Assembly (NCBI GenBank): GCA_031216445.1
Contig: CM062215.1
Coordinates: 2,698,001-2,762,000 of the forward strand
DNA length: 64,000 bases
Direction of reading: 5' to 3'
Origin: Lateolabrax maculatus
Lineage: Eukaryota > Chordata > Actinopteri > Acropomatiformes > Lateolabracidae
Shown: piece by piece, positions 35,223 through 46,500 of the stretch
Layout of the letters: each line of letters opens with the position of its first letter
Numbering within the stretch: position 1 is the first letter of the stretch
Notes under the pieces: generated by a model
Databases searched by the model: none
The model's input: only the letters and a program-made list of their open reading frames with translations
Told to the model about the DNA's origin: nothing
Translations under genes and position numbers: made by a program

Positions 35223-35711
35223 GCGCAGTCACACCGGGCTCGGTCCGGTTGTTGACACGGTCACGGTACGAGCCGCGGAGGCCCCGAGCGAGCCGCGCGG
35301 TGGACTGGCCCTTTAACGCCGCCCGGCTCGCGTTCTCCGGGGCTAGCTGCCCGTTATCTAACGCTCGGGTCGCTCCGGCGGCTCCGGTCGCTCCGGTCGC
35401 TGGACACAACCGGCTGTCATGCTGCCCGGGTGGAGGAAAAAAAGTCTCGTCATGTAGCTGGCGACGCAGCCAACTTGTGTGGCTGTCAACTTTAGTGTGG
35501 GGGGGGGGGGGGCAGCGGGGCAAAATGTGGGTAATTTACCCCCCGAAGCTTCTCTGAACCAGCTCCTGCAAGATCTGAATGCTGGGTGGAGAATTAATGG
35601 ATTTAATCTAACCAAAGCGGTGTTGTGGTTCAGGGAGAGGAGACTGCTGTTGTATGGTTTCGGTGTTGCACCTGGATTTGTACTCCACGAACAAGTGCAT
35701 GTTTTGTGCAG

Positions 35712-38700
35712 GTAACTCGCTGTTCTGGCTTCATGTGAGGACATGTGACTGTTCAGGTAGCAGTGCATGTGTTTTCAGAGGTGCACAGCTCTGTAGGCAG
35801 GTGTGAATGCACCAAACGCTCAGAAGTGGTCAGGGACATCATTTGTGGCCGTAAATGTGCCCTGGACTGTCTTATAGTGTTCGTATTACACGATAAACCT
35901 CCCAAACACTGTCTGCGCTCAAGGTGACATATAATAGCACCACAATCCTTTTAATTTACCTCTGTATTTTCAGACCGACAGAGAGATGGATCGTAAATGG
36001 TCCCTTGGATGCACCTGAGATCATTTCTGACCGTAGCCTGCCTGTCTATGGCAGCTGGCTTTATCTGCATGTAACATACGGGATGTTTCGTGGGAGACAA
36101 ATTAACTTTAACTCACGTTGTTGTGCGGCAAAAATTTTGAATCTGTCTTTTAAGGTTGTACTGAACTGAAGTACTGTTCCCTTTGGTTTTACAGGTCTGA
36201 GAAAGGCTGTATTCCCACTGTTATTGCCTCTTAGTATCTTTATTTATTTGGCACTAGGCAGAGAATTAAGGCTTCTGGTCGGTACAGGGCTAAGTGAAAT
36301 TATACTGCAATCCAAACGCTGGTAAACTTTTGTTGTGTTCTCCTGCAGTCATCATTTAAGGATCTTGTTCTGATGTGAATCATGGGTCAGCGGGTGAAGC
36401 TTACCAGCTGCTGTACCACCTAGTAGATAACAAGTTTGTTTTCTTGTTCTGGCCGGATGATTCAGGACAATTAGAAAAGATTGTGGGATGGATAGACCTT
36501 CGTTACAGCCAATTCCAGACATTAAGCTCTCATGATCACTAACAAAACATACCAAATATCACGTTACGAACCACTTTAATGACACCAGGACACGAAAGAA
36601 AGAAAACTTCTTCTTGACCACGTACTGAAATGCACACAGGCTACTTTGTCTAATCATATTCTTTAAAATTTGGACCTCAAGATTGAAATTTTTCATTTAC
36701 ATAAGCCGCCATCCTTAATGGACCGCAAATTAAGTTACTCAACCTTTGGCTGTGGTTCCACTTGTCATTTTGATGCGATTTCTTATCTAAAACATGTTTT
36801 CCCCTTTCTTTTTGAGACCAGCATTGCCATACGTCTCCAGTGGCTGTATTTATGTCTTTTTATGCATTAACTTTTTCTCTGAGTCCTCTTCTTGCTTCAT
36901 ACTGCTTGTATGAATTCTGCAGCTGGATTGAGTCCAAACTTTGGAGAATTCCCTTCACATGCAAGGCAGTTCTGTGCCAAAACGTATTCTTTCCCCACAA
37001 AATGTGTTTCCAATGGTGCGCCATGTTTTTCCCAATGTTATGTTGGGGAGGATAATGGGGAATAATTGCAATTTTTGTTGATTTGTTTCACTGTTCAACT
37101 TTCATCTTTCCGAATAGGTTCGATTTACCTTCCTCTGAGCCACAAAATGTATGACTCTCACTATTTTGCAGTCTTGTCTCAGATTGCAGACATCAGTGAC
37201 TCTGCAGTGACGTTGTCAGACTCCACGTTGCGCTCCTTGTCATTTATTAAGGGCATTTCTCCCCAACATCGTTTGTGATGGAAAAACAGTAACGACAACA
37301 ACAGCCCAAGCTGAGGACATTAATATTATTGGATTGAATTCGGGATCCACGTCTATATTAGTTTCTGAGTCAAATTCTGTGCTTTTTTTTTGTCTTCTCT
37401 TTCCCTTTTTGATGCAGACAGATCAATCGCTGATCACTGCAATAACTGAAATGACAAGTGTGCCTTCTTGGCACATTTCAACCTGCTCTTCGCCGCGTGT
37501 ACTTTGCAGAAGTATAAAGTACAGTTACGAAGCCTTTAAATGTAACGTTTCTACTCCATGTGAGTTGTTTAATACTGTTTAACATACTGTGCAGGTATCG
37601 GCTATCAGTTAGTGAAACTTCACATTGCAGTCACCATTGCGACTATTCATCGTGACACAATTTGTGTGACATTTGTTGCCTTGCCTTGTAAAAATATCGG
37701 CTTTTGTTCACCTTAATCTGCCAAAATAAAGTCCATCTATAGATTGACCAGTTCACTGATAACCAGCGTTTTTGTTGTATAGCTAAGTCCAATTTAATTA
37801 ATATTACAGTTAAAGTGGATACATGGGTTTCAATTGAAGAAAGACATACAGCATAGGTTTTAATTTACAGTTCAGCTTCTCACTGCAACACTAGACTGAT
37901 TTATTGTTCGTGATCAGGCCATATAGTGTTTTAGTTATTCCCCACAGTAACTGTGATATTCTTTCATTTACTTTGCAGTAAGTAAATGGTGTTGATGTTG
38001 TGCTCGTACCTGCTCTTAAACCTGGAGTTACATCTGGCTATCTTGTATTTTGCTTTCACTTGTTACTGAATAGGAGAATACTCCAGTGTATTCGCCGTGT
38101 GATGGAGAGCGGCGAGCATTGCGAGCAGAGGGTTTGCTGTGGACATTTTTCTTGATGTGTGTTACTGAGAAGGTGAAGACTACTCTCGGTAGTCTTCACC
38201 TTCCTTAACGTCAACTTAATGAGCCGCAATCTCCGCCGACACTAACAGCCCAAGCTGATGAACCACAGCTCTTGTGTCCATCTCGTGGTATATCTGTAGC
38301 CGACGTAGTTCTGACACGTAGTTACATTTTTACGGAGGCATACGTCAACTACGGCCAAGCCACAGCAGCTGCGTGTTTAGGCTCCAAGGTGATGTCCTAA
38401 GTCGGTAACTAAAAGCAAAAAATGTGGTTTTTGCTGGTCCACCTTCATCGCAAAAAACAAAAAAACCTTTTAGATGATGTTTCCAGTGCAGGAATAATTT
38501 ATTTCACGCTGCATTTCTGGTAGGTTTTTGTGCAGCCACCATCTGTCTGTCTCTTTCTTGTTGCTCTGAACAATACACGTGAAACAGAAGAACAATCTTA
38601 AAAAAGATCAGCCTGCAGTAACAGGTTAGAGATTAGCAGGTACCATATGTAATTTGGACGTGGTAGTTCTTGAGAGTCAGGAAACGGTGGGGGGAGATGG

Positions 38701-40086
38701 GCAGTAAAATGGTAGGGGTTGGGATTTAAATTTGTGCTTTTACATTAGCACGGTGGCAGATTTAGGGACTGTTGCTTTGCCAAAGGTTAAGATGAAAACA
38801 TTTGGCTAAGGCACCAATGTATTTTTAATCAAAATGTCTTTGGTTTGAATCTGATCCAGGACTTTGGCTGCACATTACTCCGTCTCTTTCTGATTTGAGC
38901 AAACAAAATACCAAATAGAAACCTTTAGAAATAGTGCTTAAACAATACGATTTATGTTTTCTCTGCTACCTCTGCATTTTCCAAATATGGAGTTCAAGGA
39001 AATGAGATTTTAACGATGTGGTGGTTTCTCTGATAGGACACGACACACCTCTCCCGAGATGATGAGGTGCGACTGTTGCTGCTGCGTATTTCCAGATAAA
39101 CAGCATACGTTTAACTGTGCCACGGGTAGCACTACCCTCCTTACCTCTCCTCCTCTGTGGTGGTGTCACTGGGTTTGGTCTCAGCAGCTCACAGGGCAGT
39201 TATGAGTCAGCAGCAGCATCGGCGGCTGAGAGAGGAGGCTTTGCACAGAGCTCCATCACTCACATGCTGAATTCGGCTCGATTTACCAGCTTTGATGTGT
39301 TTCTACCGGTGTTTTAAATTCTCTCTGTGAGAGAGAGGAAAAACTGCCAATATTACTGCGTAGAAAGTAAATGGATTTGTTTTTTTGTCTATCCACATTC
39401 TTATAATTTGACATAATTCTCACGTCTAGATTGGCAATATTTGTAGCATGAGATCATTGAGATCCTGGGCAGATCTGCAAGATTAAGATTTTTAATTGAT
39501 CAGTGTTTGGCCTGGTCTAAACATGGTGCGGCGAAAGAGGAACGATGTTGGCAGTGCTACGAGGTGCAACTGTGAAAAGTCACAGTTCTATTTTCATACA
39601 CACTTTGTTCGGACGCCATTGTTTGTTTACTTCTTGTTTCAGGAAGTCGGTCCCTAGCACCTCTTTCCCGAGGACGTCACACAGGTCGATCTGACACAGT
39701 GACCGTGTTAACAGGCAAAGAAAGTTACATAGTCTAAATGCGGCATTAGATTCCAAAACTAACCCAACCCTCACACGGGATATTTTAATTAAATTATTAT
39801 ATAATTATGTCTTCCATTCCCAGAGCAGGTTAAATTATGGTTTTAAACAAATGCAAAGAAAATGCTTTGACCATTCATTCATGTGCATTTCCCCTCTGCT
39901 CTGCCCACACAGGAACCATGGGAATACCACTACCCAACTGCGTTTGGGAACCAATATGTTGAACATACTCTATTTGTTTGACTGAGGGACTGTATCCTGG
40001 GAAGCAAAAGACAAATGGTAAAGAATTAATAATAAAAGACTTTCCCGTGAAAGCACCGCGCTCCTGATCCTCACTTTTTCGGCCAG
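35712..40086 (+). other. mbd5: Probable mbd5 leader intron
   Basis: No coding sequence was recognised. The region contains a perfect 15-bp stem hairpin at 38169-38203 and a near-identical 22-base sequence pair near 37293-37314 and 38237-38258. Additional noncoding mbd5 exons may be hidden here. Confidence 0.5.
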
Positions 40087-40407
40087 CGTCTTCCCGAGTC
40101 GGACGGCTCTGAACGACGAGATGCAGTAATGGAAGTCCACGCACCATTCATCACCGTAGCCATGAAGCAGCTCAAAGGGTAGGGTCTGCTGTGAGCTCGC
40201 CTCACCCTACCCACCACCCCGTCAGCTCCACCCGAGAGCAGAGTCCTACGTCCAAGCATAATCCTGCAGCTCCACCCACCTCCGCAACCCCTACCACCAC
40301 CACCTCCACCGCGGCTTTGGAAGACGAACATGACGCGCATTGCGAAGACGCTGGTTGATGTCTGATATATATACCTCTGAGGTGTCGAGCGTAAAACCAG
40401 TGGAGCA
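40087..40407 (+). promoter_or_regulatory. mbd5: Likely mbd5 5' UTR in the start-codon exon, with uORFs
   Basis: A good acceptor (CTCACTTTTTCGGCCAG) ends at 40086, and the sequence to the ATG is C-rich and exon-like. It holds four upstream ORFs: 40121-40129 (ATGCAGTAA), 40129-40182 (17 codons plus stop, starting inside the previous stop as TAATG), 40330-40365 and 40358-40411. The last one stops with TGA overlapping the mbd5 ATG as ATGA. If a later acceptor (for example the AG at 40399-40400) is used, most of this leader would be absent. Confidence 0.5.
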
Positions 40408-40520
40408 ATGAATGGCGGAAAGGACTGTGAGGCGGGAGATGAGCGGCAGGCCGTCCCTGTCCAGGTCCCCATTGGCTGGCAGCGCAAGGCGGAGCACGGC
40501 GGTGGGGTCATATACATAAG
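40408..40520 (+). CDS. mbd5: mbd5 coding exon 1: start and MBD beginning
   Basis: The ATG is at 40408-40410. The exon encodes MNGGKDCEAGDERQAVPVQ and PIGWQRKAEHGGGVIYI, aligned with human VPVGWQRKVDQNGVLYV. It leaves in phase 2 before GTAAGA. Confidence 0.95.
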
Positions 40521-43500
40521 GTAAGAAACATCTTCCAGAGCCGAAGATATTTAACTTACTATCATAGAAAAAACACACTGAAGAAGTAGAGAATTGTTGA
40601 TATTTCTGCTTGAGAAATGACGATTCATCAATTATCAAAATGGTTGCAGATACATTTTCAGTTCATCAACTATAATAATATTTTGACTTAATGAGACTGT
40701 AAGAATGAGGAAAAAAGACACAATTTTGACAATTTTTATGACAAATTTGGACCCAAAAATGTGTCTTTGATGTTCCCTAAATGACTTTTAGTCGTTTTGA
40801 CATCTTCAATTTGTTAATTTCGTCCAAACAACAGAGAAAATAAGCAAATCCTCACATCTGAGAAGCTGGAACCAGAGATTGTTTCACATTTTTGCACAAT
40901 AAATTATTGCTCAATTATTAAAATTATCGTCAGATGTATCAACATCATATCACATATGTAATATATCAATGGTAAACCTCAAAGAGCGCCCAACAGGTTT
41001 GTTTACTGTTCACACATGATTGGAGTTTTTCTCATTGATTGGCTCTGCGGGTCCGTGAAAGACATGATGTTGCTTTCTATGCTGCGGGTAACATTGCAGT
41101 AAGCGGTGCCTTGACACAGGTAAACTGCAGCCCACGTGTTTGCTTGGATGGGTACATTTTGAATATGGCTTGCAAATTACACAGACTCATCGGCACCTTT
41201 TAAGAAACCAGTCATTTGTTACAACATCAGCTTGTGCAACAGGGACTTTGACTAATGAGTTGGATCCTTTACCAGTCATCGTGTCATGTGGACTGGAAGT
41301 TGGTGTCCTTCCCGGCGTAGGAACACCAGCGCGTGTATTTACCAGCCACAATGAACTAAAGCAGTTGGCTGGTGTCAGGTTTATTTTGGGTGTTGGAAAG
41401 AATCCTGTCTACTTCTGTGACCGTGGCCTGATACTGTCACCGCACACTTGTATTTGCTCATGTTGGAGGTATTTTTCATGCTTCAACCTTTTTTGTGCAC
41501 AAAGCTCCCTCTCATTTTTCACGGGTTAAAACCGCTTTACTGCCTCTGTGTCCCTCAGTGATCCTGGTTTTTAGTCATGAAAAATATAAACCTCAAGTTT
41601 GTCCATTATGTGGAAACACCATAATGGCACAAGTGGTATATTACTGTTTGGTTATTTCATTATACTATAGTATTATAAGTATCCACATGTTGTTTTTTTT
41701 CCCCCCGCAAAAAATTTAAATACACAAATAAAACGAAGAACGACAGGAGAAGATTAGGGTAACTTTTCCAGCTATATAGTGCATTCATTAGTGCTTGGAC
41801 TATTTATTCAAAATGATACTGACCAGTCACCAATATGATACAGGCTCCTCCTCCTTCGTCGGCACTGGAAATGTTTTCAATCATTGTTTTTAATTCATAC
41901 GGGTAGATTCATTCCACTGTGTTGTAGGATTTTACTGTTTGATTTCATGGTTTCAAGCCTTGAAAACCTGCAGCAACACCTGCCTCAAGGAGCTGCTAAC
42001 CCACCTAAAAAATATAAATTTGTACGTCTTTCAGTGGAGCCTTTCAGTGTGCAATGTTTTTTTTCTTCTCATACTCAGGAATACATTTGTGTAATATTTC
42101 CATATATCAGACAACGTAAATGAGTGCTGGGACATATATCCTGAAAGGTAGCTACCCCAGCTGAAGTCTCTCCTCAGCCTAACGCTGTTGTTTTCTGTGT
42201 GCAGTCCCAGTGGCTCGTTGCTGTCCAGCTTGGAGCAGGTGAAGACCTACCTGCTGACAGATGGAACCTGCAAATGCGGCCTGGAGTGCCCACTCATCCT
42301 CCACAAGGTAATTTTTTGTTGTTCGTTTAAAACACAGCAGCCGGATGGAGATTTTACAGCTGCTTCTTAACCGGACTCCAGAAGATGGAAGTACCAATCT
42401 GCAAACTAAATTAAAAGCCTGTCCAAATATTAGAGCTAAACAAGGGGCCCATAAGGGATTAAAGACTGTCAGTCAAACCTAAACTTGCATTAGCAGGTGG
42501 TGTGTCTGGACTGGAAATATCGCTCTTGGTGGTCGCTTTTATAACGAGCTTTATTCATCAGCTGTTCACCGTAAGGTAAAAACTGGAGGAAAAGGAAAGG
42601 CCTGCAACAGCAGATGACGTCAAACAGGATTTTGTTTGGAGAATCATGTGTCTGATGCCATCCCTGCTGCTCGGAGACACAGGTTGAAATGCTTTGTAAC
42701 ACTTCAAAGTTACATTTGTGTGGTGATTTCTTTGTTTGTTTAGTACATTTGCTTATTGTTACTCATTGCATGCTTGGTTGTGCACAGGTTTTGACCCCTC
42801 TGTTGTATTCTTGAATACTTCAATCGATGCCCTATGTTTGATTGATTTCAGAACTAAGTGAACACAAATGGGAAAACATTTAATTTAACATTCCATGAGC
42901 CTCATATTGATTTTAAGGTTTGTTAATATTAACATTTAATTTAAATTGACTGGCGTCTGGAGCAGATGTTATGATTGGTGATCGGGAACTTTTCCACATG
43001 TTACAGATTTGCACTAGCTGCAAGTCACTGAGAGTGAGTGTTAGCTAAATGCCTCTTCAGACTGCAAGATATTTTAATTCAGAGCAGACAATCAGCTCTT
43101 GACGGGTCCTGGCCTCAAGATACGACGCATTACTTTGACATTCGTTACCGCAGCTAGGATGGAGGGAGGAATGAAGAGGAAGTAAACATGTCTGAGGAGG
43201 AAACGGTGTCACACTAGTCTAACCAAGGTGAAAACAACTTCTGACAGGCTATTGTTAAAGTGATGCTTTTGTTTTTGTTGAGATGGTCTTTTGAGTATCT
43301 ACAAGTCACCCCTGTCAGCTTGTGAGGTGGCTGTAAAAAGTTTGTAGTTTTGTCCTTCACGGCTGTGGTCAGTTTGGATTAATGTCATTTACAGCAAATT
43401 CCAACAGCGGCCGGTTTTCAGGATGGAAAAACGTATAAAAAATGTCCAGAGAAAGCTTTCAAAGCACTCCTGCAGCATAATCCACTTCTCCACTCCCATT

Positions 43501-46500
43501 CCACATGCTGCATGAAATAAACTCAAGCTGACCACTTCCGCTGATCTCTATGAAGGACCAAACTTCAAATGTCGGGGCGTTGTGAGGCGTACACTGTATC
43601 ACATTACACTGGGTAATCCGAGCGATTATCCTTCTTGAAGCTAAATTTGTCCCCAACACACCACGTCTGTCGGATCATCATCATTATCAGGCTGATATTG
43701 TCTCGTCTGGGAAAACGTTGATGTCTCTGTTGTATTATTTAGATCTTAATAAAGCAGATCCATTTCTCCACATGCCCATGAAATTGTCTTCTGCCGACAG
43801 AAAATTGAGATAATCTAAACAGGTATCTTCATATATAATTAAAGATTCAGAAGCTATGAATTCAGGAGTTTTGTGGGTTGAGATAAAATGGAATTTCCCT
43901 GTCTTTCTTTTCTCTTGCTCTTCCTTCCACTACCAAGTAGAAACCACTGGAGTTCACATTAAATACGTTTCCCCTCAGCTCTTTATACATGAAACATTTA
44001 ATTCTTTCCATCTGCATTCATATGGCAAGACTTATAAGAGCATCACCTGTTTGACCAAAGGTAAAAAACACAAATTATATATGTGCTGATCACCAATCTT
44101 TTTCCTCAGGTGTTCAACTTCGACCCAGGGGCAGCTGTCAAGCAGAGGACAGCGGAGGATGTGAAAGCAGATGAAGACGTCACCAAACTCTGCATTCACA
44201 AGAGGAAGCTTCTGGCTGTGGCCACGCTGCACAGGAGCATGGAGACGCACCCACCTCTGACGCTGACCAGTCCAGGGGGAGGTACGAGTACATGTAAATC
44301 CACTTGTTGCACATTTGAACTTGAAAATCAATGTTTCAGTTTGAAGGCAGCCCTCAGGCACGCATAGTATAATATGCAGTGGTAAGCTGGCTGCTGGTGA
44401 TCCTATTCACAGTAATTTAGTCTGTGTTTATGCTGGAAGAAACACCAGCCACCAGCCAATGTTGGTGAAATTTGGCTGGTAATTTAGTCCACAGTACTAG
44501 CCAGTTTGTAATGAAATCTCTTGAATGATGATTAGAAAATTCTAACAAAATACAGAGTCGGTTTAACGAGTGGTTTGCGGTTTAAAGCCTTTGTTTTTAG
44601 AAGGAGAAAAAAAATTCTGATTGTTTTGAGGTTTAATGTTTTGTTTTTGTGTTTGTTTTTGTCAGGCAAAAGTACTGATGTTAACTAGCTTGTCATCTTA
44701 TTTGGTTCTCCAGTCGTGTGGCCTGTAGATAGCAATGACTTTCCTTCCCTGTCTAATATTTCGTCCAAGGTGTTGGTATTGATTTAACTCAAAGGTGCTC
44801 TGTTTGGCCTCAAGGTACGTCATCTGTGGTGGCTGTGCATTCCACGAATCAACGAGCAATAAGGACTAAACCCCACGATGGCTTGCCCAATGCTGTTGGC
44901 CCAGACTGCAAGAATGCTTTCAAGATGATGATGGCAGCTGGACAACAACAACAGCAGCAGAGGCTGTATCCACCCCAGGAGATGGGTGGAGCCCAGCAGT
45001 CAGAGCTCTACTCTGGGTACACCAGGCCGCAGAGGCTGGGCAGTGGGGAGCCTGGCCCCAAATCCCCTTACCGGGTTGGGTATGGAGTTATGCTGAGCCC
45101 ACCTCCCTCCAGCGCTAAGCTGTATGGAGATGGCTCACAGTCTCCCAGTGCAGACACTCTAGGCAGCCCTGAGGGCTTCCCGAGGACCAATCCTTGTGGG
45201 TTTCCAGGAGCCGGGAGTCCTGGCTCAGCCTCCATCCATGGGAACACTAGGACGCCTCTTTCCCCACCCAGTGTATTGCTCCATGGCTCCCCTGCGGGCC
45301 AGCCATCCTGCGCCATGACAGGGAGGACTAGCACACCCCTCTCTCCGACGGCCACTGCCAAAAGCCCTGTCATGAACATGAACATGCCACGGGGGAACTT
45401 CCCCCCTGGTATGGATATGCCCCGTGCAGCGTTTCACCATAAAACACAGCCCCCTGTGCATCCTGTACCGCCTCCTCCATCCATACCACCATCCTGTGCC
45501 CTTCAGAAAAGGCAGTTGACCTCTGAAAAAGACCCCTTAGGCATTTTGGACCCCATCCCCAGCAAGTTAGTCAGCCAACCCCCTACCAACGCCCCAAACC
45601 CTTCCAATTTCCAGCCTAACATCCACTCTCAGGTACCAATGATGAATGTAAACATACCCCCTCCCGCCATTGTTCCCTTGCCAAGCAACTTACCTTTACC
45701 CACGGTGAAGCCTGGGCCTGTGGGGCATGGTGGCCATGTTCAAAGGACTCAACAGGGTGGTTCGGCCCCCTCCATGTCCCCCTCCCCTGTCACTTCCCCT
45801 GTCCACATGGCCGGGCCTGGCATTGGGAGAATGGAGGCCTCCCCTCATCGCTCACGCTCGTCCTCCACCTCCTCTGACCATGGGAACTTTGCAATGCCCT
45901 CGGGGCACCAGGCCCCATGTGGCACCATGAAGGTCCCCCCTCGTTCCCCCAGGTCGGCTATGGGATCTCCCAGGCCGGCCATGCCCTCCAGCCCCTCCAC
46001 CAACAAAACGGACCCTCACCACCAGTACAAAGAGTCCCAGCTGCTGCCCGGGATGGGAAACTCGATTGTCACCCAGCAGCACAGCAACCCCATGTACTCC
46101 CCCACCTCTTCGTCCTCGTCGTCCTCTTCTCTGGCCACCCCCAGCGCTTCCCAGAAGGGCCACCCAGGACTCCTGGGGATGCCCCTCAACCAGATCCTCA
46201 ACCAACAGAATGCCGCTTCCTTCCCCGCCAGCAGTCTCTTGTCAGCCGCAGCCAAAGCACAGCTAGCAAATCAAAACAAACTCACCGCTGTCGGCAACAG
46301 CACTGCTGGCATGGCTGGCGGTGGTGTTGGTTTGGCAGGCATGGGGGCAGGTGGAGGAGGTAATGGAGGAGGTGGCGGGCACCCTGGCTCTATGAGCGGC
46401 CCTCGAGGCATGGAGGGACACAGCACTTTAAACCCAATGCTCCCGCCAAACTCCACCATGCTGCTCAACACTCCTGAGGGCCAGAGTGGTCGGGCGGCTC

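Larger units (their letters stand above)
34660..35460 (+). promoter_or_regulatory. mbd5: CpG-rich block, likely mbd5 promoter
   Basis: This is the most GC- and CpG-rich part between orc4 and mbd5, while the flanks are AT-rich. It includes a (TTC)n tract, a GCTAG pentamer array, G20 and A18 runs, and GCTCCG-type repeats near 35370-35400. Its position upstream of mbd5 and TATA-less CpG composition suggest the mbd5 promoter and first noncoding exon. A donor-like AG|GTAACT lies at 35711/35712. The start site is not defined. Confidence 0.6.

Noticed and set aside
45852..46363. Open frames on both strands inside mbd5 exon 4
   Set aside because: They are out-of-frame shadows of Pro/Ser/Gly-rich coding sequence. 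Only the mbd5 frame matches the known protein.
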